From positions 1 through 46,095 of the forward strand of contig DASZVJ010000200.1 of the NCBI GenBank assembly GCA_035547155.1: a stretch of DNA of 46,095 nt, given 5' to 3'. Source of the stretch: CAZNMF01 sp035547155. GTDB taxonomy: Bacteria > Acidobacteriota > Vicinamibacteria > Vicinamibacterales > SCN-69-37. Positions 38,937-46,095 of this stretch are shown piece after piece. The notes under the pieces are model-generated. The model saw only the letters and a list, made by a program, of their open reading frames with translations. It did not search any database and had not been told where the DNA came from. Position numbers and translations under genes: made by a program. Position 1 is the first letter of the stretch. Every line of letters begins with the position of its first letter.

Positions 38937-41033
38937 AGATGCCTTCGATGTTCGAGATCCCGAGGGCGAGCTTTTCTTCAGTACAGCCTTCAGGTCGACC
39001 TTCGGTCCTTCACGCATCGGCGCCCAGAGATCGCCGACCTTCGCAAAGCGTGCGAGCGCGGTGCGGACGTTGAACGTGCGCGGATCGAGGCCTTTGCGGA
39101 TCTCGGACCATTTGAGCGGCGTCGACACGCCCGCATAGTCGCTCGCGCGGGCCGAGTACGCGCACGCGAGCGTCTTGCCGAGGATGTTCTGCAGATAATC
39201 GATCGACACCGTGCCCTTCGGCCGCTTCTTGACCATGCGCTCGACGGTCGCGATGCGCGGATACTTCGACGCCACCGTCGTCGCGATGATCTGACAGAGC
39301 ACTTGTCCCGTCTCGTATGTCGTCTTCGGCGGCAGCGGAATGTAGATGTGCAGCCCGCGCGAGCCGGAGGTCTTCGGCACCGCCGGAATGTCGAGGCGGT
39401 CCAGCTCTTCTTTCACGCCGCGCGCGACCTCGACGATCGTGTCGAACGGCACGTCGTCGCCGGGATCGAGATCGATCGCCGCGAAGTCCTGGTGCAGCGG
39501 ATCGGCGACACGCGAGAACCACGGATCCTGCGAGATGGCTGCGAGCTGCGTCATGTAGAGCAGCGTCGTGAGCGAGCCGCCGACGAGGCGATCGCGCGGC
39601 CCTTCTTCGTCGATCGGCTCGACGTCGTCGGGCAGCACGACGCGCCGCACGCCCGGCGGCGCAGCTTCCGGATGCCGCTGCTGGAAGAACGCCTGCTTTG
39701 TGACGCCGTTCGGAAAGCGCTTCATCACCAGCGGCCGGTCGTCGACGACGGGCAGGATCAGCGGCGACACCTGCACGTAATAGCGAAGCAGCTCGCCCTT
39801 CGTGATGCCGAGCGACGGCCAGAACACTTTTGCGAGATTCGTGACGTGGACGGTATCGCCGCTCGGCAGATCGACGTATCCGTCCTTCTTCGTGTCCTCG
39901 AACGTCTGCAATTGTGCGACGACGGTCTCGATCGTGGGATCGGCGTCCGAGGCGCGCGCGCGCCGGCGCCGTCGCGACGAGCTCGACGACGAGGCCGGAG
40001 ATGACGACGAATCGCGCGCCATAGGATCCTCCCGGACGACGTCGGTTGCACGCTTGTCGGTGCGAAGGCCGAGATACACCGGCTGCCGCAGCAGGCCTTC
40101 ACTCGTCCACTCCGTAAAGCGTACCTCCGCGACGAGGTCCGGCCGCACCCAATGTGCGACTTCCTGCGTCTTGACGACGTCGGCGAACGGGCTCTTCGCG
40201 ATCGCGCGGCGCTGGAACATCGCGCCGAGCCGATCGAGCTCGGCCTGATCGAATCCCGTGCCCACGCTGCCCGACCATCGCAGCCGCGATCCGTCGTAGT
40301 AGCCGACGAGCAGCGCGCCGAAGTGCTGGCGCGACTGCCGCGGCTCGGTCCAGCCGCCGATCACGAACTCCTGCTGCTTGAGCAACTTCAGTTTGCGCCA
40401 CGCGGGCGTGCGCCGGCCGCTGCTGTACACGGCCTGCCCGTCCTTGACGATGAGGCCTTCCCAGCCTTCGGCCTTGGCGCGTGACAGCATCGCGCGGCCG
40501 TCGTCGAGTGCCACGGCGCTCAGCCTGACGGTGCCGCGATCCGTCGCCGCGTGGATGACGCGCTGCAAACGCAAGCGCCGCGCGGCCATCGGCTCGCCGC
40601 GCAGATCGTCGTCGCCGTCGCGAAGCAGATCGAACACGACGATCGCGGCAGGATGCGCCACAGCCGCGTCGGCGATCTCCGACGGGCCGATGAGATGAAT
40701 GCGGCCCTGAATGTGTTGGAAGCCGAGCGGCAGACCTTTGGGCGAAATCGCGACGATCTCGCCGTCGAGGAGGATCGGTCGATCGATCCGTCGCGTGATC
40801 TGCTGGAGCGCGTCGACGATCTCCGGAAACTGCGCGTGCTTCTCGCGGCCGTTGCGCGAGTAGAGCGTGATGGTTGGTGCGGCGCCACGTTTCGCCGCCG
40901 GACGGATGTCGACGATGGCGCGGATGCCGTCGTACTTCGGCTCGTAGATCAGGCCGTGGCCGGTGATCGGTGGTGAATCCAGCGACGCGAGCATCGGCCG
41001 CACGTTCGCGGGATTGTCGCGCCACCGAGCCAT
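38925..41033 (-). CDS. ligD: LigD-type ATP-dependent DNA ligase with polymerase domain
   Basis: 702 residues. Ligase first: motif I E31-P-K33-YDGIR, DGEIVA, GWEGLIVKD, then the OB-type domain ending near 335 (WTSEGLLRQPVYLGLR). A low-complexity linker rich in Ser and Arg spans 341-360. The AEP polymerase domain starts near 368: VHVTNLAKVFWP, D521-L-D523 (DLDPGDD), SGSRGLHIYIPL and FAKVGDLWAPM. No phosphoesterase domain is present. It is the bacterial NHEJ enzyme; its partner Ku is not in this window. The last codons and stop lie in a GAACCC repeat. Start ATG 41033 is 22 bases after the isomerase stop, so it may be the last gene of that operon. Confidence 0.93.
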   Translation of the reverse strand: MARWRDNPANVRPMLASLDSPPITGHGLIYEPKYDGIRAIVDIRPAAKRGAAPTITLYSRNGREKHAQFPEIVDALQQITRRIDRPILLDGEIVAISPKGLPLGFQHIQGRIHLIGPSEIADAAVAHPAAIVVFDLLRDGDDDLRGEPMAARRLRLQRVIHAATDRGTVRLSAVALDDGRAMLSRAKAEGWEGLIVKDGQAVYSSGRRTPAWRKLKLLKQQEFVIGGWTEPRQSRQHFGALLVGYYDGSRLRWSGSVGTGFDQAELDRLGAMFQRRAIAKSPFADVVKTQEVAHWVRPDLVAEVRFTEWTSEGLLRQPVYLGLRTDKRATDVVREDPMARDSSSSPASSSSSSRRRRRARASDADPTIETVVAQLQTFEDTKKDGYVDLPSGDTVHVTNLAKVFWPSLGITKGELLRYYVQVSPLILPVVDDRPLVMKRFPNGVTKQAFFQQRHPEAAPPGVRRVVLPDDVEPIDEEGPRDRLVGGSLTTLLYMTQLAAISQDPWFSRVADPLHQDFAAIDLDPGDDVPFDTIVEVARGVKEELDRLDIPAVPKTSGSRGLHIYIPLPPKTTYETGQVLCQIIATTVASKYPRIATVERMVKKRPKGTVSIDYLQNILGKTLACAYSARASDYAGVSTPLKWSEIRKGLDPRTFNVRTALARFAKVGDLWAPMREGPKVDLKAVLKKSSPSGSRTSKASPRT

Positions 41034-41054
41034 GACGACAGCGTACTCGAAGCG

Positions 41055-41954
41055 CTACGCGCCGCGTGTCGCGACCGCGTTCGCGTCGGCGACGAGGGCG
41101 CGCAGGCGCTCGCCGCACAGGCGGCTCGCTTCCATCTTGTCGCCATGCGGGCCCTTCCAGTGCGTTTCGAGGCTGATGAAGCCGCGATAGCCGTCGCGGA
41201 CCAGCGCGTCGAGCTGATCGCGCCAGCGCACGCTCCTGTCGCCGATCAATCCCCACGTCGGCGTGTGATCGTGGACGTCGCAATCCTTGGCGTGGACGTG
41301 CACGATGCGCGAGACCGGAAGTTGCGAGTAGCCATCCGGGAACGGCGTCTCGCCGGCGACGAGCGCGTTGGCGGGATCCCAGATGACCTGCAGCGCGGGA
41401 TGATCGACGGCGTCGAGCAGCGCGGCGGTTTCCACGCCGGTGCCGATGTGGCACGCGTGCTCGTTCTCGATGCCGATGATCAACCCGCGATCGGCCGCTT
41501 CGCCGGCAAGCGTTTGCAACGCGTGCGCGACGCGATCGAACACGCGCGGCGGATCGATCGTCCGCCAGTAGGAGAAGACGCGGACGATCGACGCACCCGT
41601 CCGCTGGGCGATGTCGAACGCGCGGCGGGCGAGTGCCGGCTGATCGTCGAAGCCGTAACGCGCGGCGAACGTGTCCTGCTGGAATCGCGGGTCGAGCGGC
41701 GGCGCGTCCGGCAGCACGCACTTCAGCACCGGCGACGCGATTGACAACACGCGCATGCCCGCGGCGTGGATCATCGACGTCGCGCGATCGAGCTCGGCGT
41801 CGCTGAGGTCGATGACGTTCTTGCCCCAGACCATGCGCAACTCGACGCCCGTCATGCCGAGCGCCGACATCGCGCGAAGCGCCGCATCCAAATCGTCCGG
41901 CGAGAACTCGTCGGTGATCGCCGCGAGCGACAGCGGCGCGTCGCGGCTCGTCAT
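41055..41954 (-). CDS. Sugar phosphate isomerase/epimerase-type TIM-barrel protein
   Basis: 299 residues. Xylose-isomerase-like TIM barrel (AP endonuclease 2 family): SLAAITDEFSPDD, GMTGVELRMVWGKNV, VRVFSYWRT, a metal-binding pattern of IENEHACH, VIWDPANA, IVHVHAKDCD and ISLETHWKG, with the Glu/Asp/His ligands of a divalent metal. It probably isomerises or epimerises a sugar or inositol derivative. The ATG overlaps the stop of the Gfo/Idh/MocA gene by four bases. Exact substrate unknown. Confidence 0.88.
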   Translation of the reverse strand: MTSRDAPLSLAAITDEFSPDDLDAALRAMSALGMTGVELRMVWGKNVIDLSDAELDRATSMIHAAGMRVLSIASPVLKCVLPDAPPLDPRFQQDTFAARYGFDDQPALARRAFDIAQRTGASIVRVFSYWRTIDPPRVFDRVAHALQTLAGEAADRGLIIGIENEHACHIGTGVETAALLDAVDHPALQVIWDPANALVAGETPFPDGYSQLPVSRIVHVHAKDCDVHDHTPTWGLIGDRSVRWRDQLDALVRDGYRGFISLETHWKGPHGDKMEASRLCGERLRALVADANAVATRGA

Positions 41955-42985
41955 CGCGCCGCCTCGTCGTGCAGATCGACGGGTTCGCCCGATCGGCAGG
42001 ACCGATAGATGCCGTCGACGAGCGCGAGTGCGGCGAGGCCGTCCTCGCCGGCGACGAGCGGCCGGCCGCCGGTCTGCACCGCGTGACCGAAATCGAGGAA
42101 CTGGCGCTCGAACGGATCGAGGGAGATCGCCAGCGGATCGGATGCGCCTGACGCCACCTGGCTCGACAGCGGCGGCGCATCGCCCGCATCGTCCTGCACG
42201 TCCCACGTCGTGAGGCGATCGCCCGTGACGATCGCCGTGCCTTTCGTGCCGTGCAGCTCGATGCGCTCGGGATAGCCGGGCCACAGCGCGGTGGCCGCCT
42301 GAATCACGCCGGTTGCGCCGTTCGCGTAGCGCAACACCGCGGTCACGTCGTCTTCCGATTCGATGCGGTGCAGCGCGCCGAGCTGCCACATGCCGGACAC
42401 GCGCGCGACGGGACCGACCAGCCATCGCAGCAGGTCGACCTGATGGATCGCCTGATTCATCAACGCGCCGCCGCCTTCGCCGTCCCAGCTGCCTTTGATC
42501 GGACGTGAGTAGTACTCGGCAGAGCGATACCACTTCACGTACGCGTCGCACTGGATGAGACGGCCGAGGCGTCCGTCGCGAATCGCCTTGAGCAGGAACT
42601 GGCTCGACGTGTCGAAGCGATGCTGGCTGACGACGCCGAGCACGATGCCCGCGCGTTTCGCGATCGCCACCATCTCACGCGCGATCGCCATCGTCGTCGC
42701 GATCGGCTTCTGGACCTGAATCGCCTTGCCGGCCTCCGCGCACCATCTGACGGGATCGAGCCGGAATCCCGGCAGCGTGCAGAGATCGACGTAGTCGACG
42801 CCGGGATGGCGGCAGACGTCCTCGGCGCGCGCGACGAACGTGGCGCCGTGCTCGTCGGCGAACTTCCGGCCGGAGTCCTCACGGACGTCGGTGCAGACCG
42901 TGATGCGATAGCCGATGGACGTGTAGGCGCGTGCGTGCAGCGTCGCGATCGCGCCCGTTCCGATGATGCCAACACGCAAGCTCAT
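41951..42985 (-). CDS. Gfo/Idh/MocA-family oxidoreductase
   Basis: 344 residues with Rossmann NAD(P) motif VGIIGTGAIATLHA (G9-x-G11), catalytic lysine K93 in QKP (the usual EKP glutamate is Q92), the GGGALMNQAIHQVDLLRWL helix and a C-terminal dimerisation domain. It oxidises or reduces a sugar, inositol or related polyol. The four-base overlaps with MFS (upstream) and isomerase (downstream) genes support a pathway of uptake, oxidation and isomerisation. Confidence 0.93.
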   Translation of the reverse strand: MSLRVGIIGTGAIATLHARAYTSIGYRITVCTDVREDSGRKFADEHGATFVARAEDVCRHPGVDYVDLCTLPGFRLDPVRWCAEAGKAIQVQKPIATTMAIAREMVAIAKRAGIVLGVVSQHRFDTSSQFLLKAIRDGRLGRLIQCDAYVKWYRSAEYYSRPIKGSWDGEGGGALMNQAIHQVDLLRWLVGPVARVSGMWQLGALHRIESEDDVTAVLRYANGATGVIQAATALWPGYPERIELHGTKGTAIVTGDRLTTWDVQDDAGDAPPLSSQVASGASDPLAISLDPFERQFLDFGHAVQTGGRPLVAGEDGLAALALVDGIYRSCRSGEPVDLHDEAAR

Positions 42986-44337
42986 TCCGGCAGCGGCTCC
43001 CCTCGTGTCTCCGGCGCGAACGGCAGCGCCGCCAGGCCGATCAGAAACGCGACGCACATCGTCACGCCCGCGTATCGCATCGGTTCGGGATGACCGACGA
43101 ACACGCGGCTCGTGAGCAAGCCAAGCGCGAGCGGGCCGACGGCGGCGACGAACCGTCCCGCGTTGTAGCAGAACGACGTGCCGGTGCTGCGCAGATGCGT
43201 CGGGAACAGCTCGGGCAGATAGATCGCGTAGCCGCCGAAGAGCGCGAGCTGGCACGCGCCCATGATCGGGACCATCCAGAAGATGTCGGAGAGCGTCTGC
43301 AGATTCCAGAACGTGTACGCCGTCGAGATCATCGCCGCGACGAACGCGATCGCGAACGTCTTGCGGCGGCCGATGCGATGCGTCACGTGCGTGAACGCGT
43401 ACACGCCCACGAACGCGCCGGCGTTCTGCAGCAGCAGCGTCACGCTCGTCCAGAACGTCTTCTGACCGGCACTGAGGCTCGTTTTGTCGAGCACGACGCG
43501 GACCAGATCGACGCTGAAGAACCCGATGCCCCACAAGCCGACGACGCCCGAGAACGCGAGGAGCACGCCGACGATCGCGTTGCGCCGCCAGCGCGGGTGG
43601 GCGAACAGCTCGGAGAACGATCCAAGGCGTACGCCAGACTGCCGCGCCTGCGTCCATTTCTCCGGCTCGCGCAGCCGGCGCATGATCAGCACGGACAGGA
43701 ACGCCGGCAGCGCGCCGATCACGAACATCGTGCGCCACGCGCTGCCAATCGCGCCCGACGTTTCCAGTCCGCCAAGGCCCATCCCGATGAGCGACGCGAG
43801 CATGTTGCCCCACGTCGACGACGCCTGCAGCCAGCCGAGCGCAAACGGCCGCGCGCGATCGGACAGCGACTCGGCGACCAACGCGACACCGACAGCAAAC
43901 TGTCCGCCGACGCCGAGGCCCGTGACGAACCGGTAGAAGGTGAAATCCCAGATGCCGACGGAAAACGCGCTGAGCCCGGTGAAGAGCGAGTAGCACAGCA
44001 CCGTGATCACCATCGTCTTCACGCGGCCGATGCGATCACCGAGGATGCCGAAGATGACGCCGCCAGACGCCCAGCCGATCATCAGGATCATCGTCGCGTA
44101 GCCGGCGTACTCGGCGACGTCGGCGGTGCTCGGCGCGACGCCCGATCGCCGCGCCAGCAGCTCGACGACGGCCGGCCGCCGCGCGAGGTTGAACAGCTGC
44201 TGGTCCATCGTGTCGAAGAGCCACCCCATCGACGCGACAATCAGAATGAACCAGTGTGCCGCGGTGAGCTCCCGGTACCACGGCGTGTCGGAGACCGTGG
44301 CGGATGTGGTCGCCGGAGGAGGCGGCGCAAGTGACAT
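42982..44337 (-). CDS. MFS transporter
   Basis: 451 residues with twelve apparent membrane helices. Features: GWLFDTMDQQLFNLARRPAV in the first helix region, GDRIGRVKTMVIT (MFS loop 2-3 motif), FVTGLGVGGQFAVGVALVAE and the second-half THVTHRIGRRKTFAI. Probably a proton-linked sugar or organic-acid importer of the metabolite:H+ symporter group. The start directly follows the stop of the dehydrogenase gene (TAGATG), and its stop overlaps the oxidoreductase start. Confidence 0.93.
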   Translation of the reverse strand: MSLAPPPPATTSATVSDTPWYRELTAAHWFILIVASMGWLFDTMDQQLFNLARRPAVVELLARRSGVAPSTADVAEYAGYATMILMIGWASGGVIFGILGDRIGRVKTMVITVLCYSLFTGLSAFSVGIWDFTFYRFVTGLGVGGQFAVGVALVAESLSDRARPFALGWLQASSTWGNMLASLIGMGLGGLETSGAIGSAWRTMFVIGALPAFLSVLIMRRLREPEKWTQARQSGVRLGSFSELFAHPRWRRNAIVGVLLAFSGVVGLWGIGFFSVDLVRVVLDKTSLSAGQKTFWTSVTLLLQNAGAFVGVYAFTHVTHRIGRRKTFAIAFVAAMISTAYTFWNLQTLSDIFWMVPIMGACQLALFGGYAIYLPELFPTHLRSTGTSFCYNAGRFVAAVGPLALGLLTSRVFVGHPEPMRYAGVTMCVAFLIGLAALPFAPETRGEPLPE

Positions 44338-46095
44338 CTATCGTCCTTCCGTGGCGCCGGCCGGCGCGGAGAGCTTCAACAATTCATCGTTGGTCCACGG
44401 CCGCGTGCGCGTGGCCGTCGCCGTGCGCGTCTGCGTAACAGTGGCCGGTTCGACCGGCGATCCGTCCTGTCCCCATTCGCGGCGAACGTACGTGAGCACC
44501 GCGGCGATCTGATCGTCGCTCAGCGTCGATCCGAGCGCCGGCATCAGACCGATCGTGCCTTCCTTGCCATTGAGCAGGATGCGCGCGGTCACATCCGCCG
44601 GGCCGAGCGCGAGCGTCGATCCGACGAGACTCGCCGCGACACCCGACGATCCGCGTCCGTCCTGCTGATGACAGGCCTGACAGATGTTCGTGTAGATCTC
44701 GTGCCCGGCTTCGAAGCGGCGCTCTTCTTCGGCCGTGAGCGGCGCGATCGGCGCGGACGCGCCGGGCTTGCCTGGCCATTCGATGCGCGCGAGCACGGCG
44801 GTGATGCGCGGCGCGAGCGGGTCGGCGCTGTCGGCGAGCGCGGCGAGCGACGGCTCGCGAGTCAGGCGAAGCAGCGGGCCCGCCGGACGCGCGGGCGCAG
44901 GCGTCGTTGGCGCGGGTGTGCCTGCCGGCCGCTCAGGAAATGCGGGCGCGCCGCCAGGGCCGCTGCGCGCGCCGGGGCACGTCGGGCACGGCGGTGTTGC
45001 GGCTGACGCAGCCTGGCCGCGCGCGGGTGCACCCGCGCGCGCGGCGCGCGTGACCGGCGGCATCGGTGCGTTGAGCAGCGCGACCTCGGCGCCGTTGAGC
45101 AACGCCGCTCGCTGCCACGCTGGACGCTGCGTGTCGGCCGTCCACTGCAGCACCGTCTGCACGGTTGCGTCGCGGCCGCCACGCACGATCGTGCCGGACA
45201 GCATCGTCATCGCGGCGGACAGCTGTGGCGTTTCGGTCGTGTCGCGAAGCAGACGCGTCAACATGTCCGTCTCCTGCCCGCGCAATCCGCTGATCGCCGC
45301 GTCGACCACCACCGGATCGTCGCCGTGCTGCTCGAGCATCGTCGCCAGCGGCTCGATACGATCCGCTGGAGGCAGCTCACCAAGCGTTGCCGCGAGCTGC
45401 CGACGCACGGCCCAGTCCGTGTCACCGACGCCGAGGCGCGCGAGCACGGCCGCACGCACGCCGGACGCCGCATCGCCGAGCCACCGCTCCGCCATGCGGA
45501 TAGCGGCCACGCGCACGTCGCGCGACGGATCCCCGAGCGCGCGCCGCACTTCGATGGGCTGAAGCTGATCCATGCCGTCGAGCGTCCACAGCGCCTGCAG
45601 CCGCACGCGCCATTCGGCCGCATCTCGCGCCAGCACACGCAATGGCGTGATCGCCGTCGCGGGCCGACGCTGCACGAGCAATTGCTGCGCGGTGTCACGC
45701 CACCATCCGTTCGGATGCGCCAGCGCCGCGACCAATTGCGCCGGCGTCGCGCGCGACAACGACGGCTTCGGACCGCGCGTCATGCCGTCGTGCACGATGC
45801 GATAGATGCGGCCGTAGCCGATGGGCGCCTGCAGATCGCGCGACAGGATCTGATCGCGCAGATATTCCGTGATGTAGCCCTTGTGCTGGATGACGCCGCG
45901 ATAGAGATCGACGACGTAGATCGTGCCGTCCGGCGCGGCGGACAGATAGACGGGACGGAAGCGCTCGTCGGTCGACGCGAGGAACTCGCCGCGCTCGTAC
46001 GCCTTCGCGCCCTGCAGCGTCGTGCCGTCGTCGGTGACGACGAGCCGGCTGACGAGATTCGCGGCCGGCTCGGTGACGAAGACGTTGCCGTAGAG
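44338..46095 (-). CDS. DUF7133 dehydrogenase with HEAT repeats and cytochrome c (partial, N-terminus beyond window)
   Basis: Open frame of 586 codons running off the right edge, so the start is missing. The first visible part (LYGNVFVTEPAANLVSRLVV, FRPVYLSAAPDGTIYVVDLY, GYGRIYRIVHDG) is the end of a beta-propeller of the membrane-bound sugar-dehydrogenase type. HEAT-like helical repeats follow (HPNGWWRDTAQQLLVQRRPA; DVRVAAIRMAERWLGDAA), then a proline-rich linker and a C-terminal cytochrome c domain: C-Q-A-C-H (NICQACHQQDG) with distal Met in GLMPALGS. Periplasmic oxidation of a sugar or alcohol passing electrons to the cytochrome is likely. The MFS gene starts right after its stop. Confidence 0.9.
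   Translation of the reverse strand, partial: LYGNVFVTEPAANLVSRLVVTDDGTTLQGAKAYERGEFLASTDERFRPVYLSAAPDGTIYVVDLYRGVIQHKGYITEYLRDQILSRDLQAPIGYGRIYRIVHDGMTRGPKPSLSRATPAQLVAALAHPNGWWRDTAQQLLVQRRPATAITPLRVLARDAAEWRVRLQALWTLDGMDQLQPIEVRRALGDPSRDVRVAAIRMAERWLGDAASGVRAAVLARLGVGDTDWAVRRQLAATLGELPPADRIEPLATMLEQHGDDPVVVDAAISGLRGQETDMLTRLLRDTTETPQLSAAMTMLSGTIVRGGRDATVQTVLQWTADTQRPAWQRAALLNGAEVALLNAPMPPVTRAARAGAPARGQAASAATPPCPTCPGARSGPGGAPAFPERPAGTPAPTTPAPARPAGPLLRLTREPSLAALADSADPLAPRITAVLARIEWPGKPGASAPIAPLTAEEERRFEAGHEIYTNICQACHQQDGRGSSGVAASLVGSTLALGPADVTARILLNGKEGTIGLMPALGSTLSDDQIAAVLTYVRREWGQDGSPVEPATVTQTRTATATRTRPWTNDELLKLSAPAGATEGR

Noticed and set aside
1..46095. CRISPR arrays, tRNA/rRNA genes, transposases, prophage genes, toxin-antitoxin pairs
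   Set aside because: No array of equal direct repeats with unique spacers, no cloverleaf, no DDE or integrase motif and no small paired operon with toxin signatures were found.

Overview
The window is very GC-rich DNA, coding almost end to end. It has no tRNA, rRNA, transposase, phage gene or CRISPR array that I can see. The best fit is a chromosomal stretch from an Acidobacteriota bacterium, probably class Vicinamibacteria. This is inference from gene content: two PadR regulators each paired with a large ABC-type permease of the acidobacterial duplicated orphan permease (ADOP) kind, a TonB-dependent receptor with an N-terminal carboxypeptidase-regulatory-like domain, a DUF7133/HEAT/cytochrome c dehydrogenase, and short palindromic and tandem intergenic repeats. 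The cell envelope is Gram-negative (OmpA-type protein, TonB receptor, lipoprotein). GTG and TTG starts and 1- or 4-base gene overlaps are common.

Layout. 1-2348 (minus): PadR regulator plus an ADOP permease cut by the left edge. 2515-5431: an envelope and osmotic-stress block: ECF sigma factor, a small unknown protein and an MscS channel in one tightly overlapped minus-strand operon, and divergently MscL, a dodecin-like protein and a BON-LysM protein. 5437-9951: ankyrin-repeat protein, OmpA-family protein with an internal duplication, a second BON-LysM copy and a secreted DUF4189 protein. 10015-13128 (minus): second PadR/ADOP pair, whose regulator gene carries a near-consensus promoter and a perfect palindrome lying over its start codon. 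13335-14171: ArsC/YffB-like protein, a small unknown protein and a short stretch of repeated TCCACAG sequences. 14172-22435 (plus): a secreted unknown protein, then AddB-like and AddA-like helicase-nuclease subunits (recombinational DNA repair), a zinc-ribbon protein and a tiny J-domain-like protein. 22544-28512 (plus): membrane protein, Mrp Fe-S carrier ATPase, an active plus inactive M16 peptidase pair, two small proteins and an SGNH lipoprotein. 28641-32001 (minus): operon of a secreted esterase, an amidase and an alpha/beta hydrolase, divergent from a TonB-dependent receptor (32068-34449). 34601-36793: DsbA-like thioredoxin and pyruvate kinase, divergent. 36863-38866 (minus): small beta-rich protein, SRPBCC protein, NamZ-type (DUF1343) muramidase. 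38925-41033 (minus): LigD-type ligase-polymerase. 41055-46095 (minus): operon with a DUF7133/cytochrome c dehydrogenase (cut by the right edge), MFS transporter, Gfo/Idh/MocA oxidoreductase and TIM-barrel isomerase, read as uptake and oxidation of a sugar or sugar-like compound.

No single undescribed defence-type system stands out. The most unusual items are: (i) the PadR promoter/operator/start-codon overlap at 13121-13172, predicted to give an almost leaderless, self-repressed mRNA; (ii) several families of intergenic repeats (GAACCC-type, AGGGACCA octamers, double-hairpin REP-like elements), one of which supplies the last codons and stop of ligD and the leader of the next gene; (iii) a dodecin-like protein lacking the flavin-stacking tryptophan; (iv) an ECF sigma factor coupled to a small unknown protein and a mechanosensitive channel; and (v) a zinc-ribbon plus mini J-domain pair behind addAB. 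No gap between genes exceeds about 300 bases.
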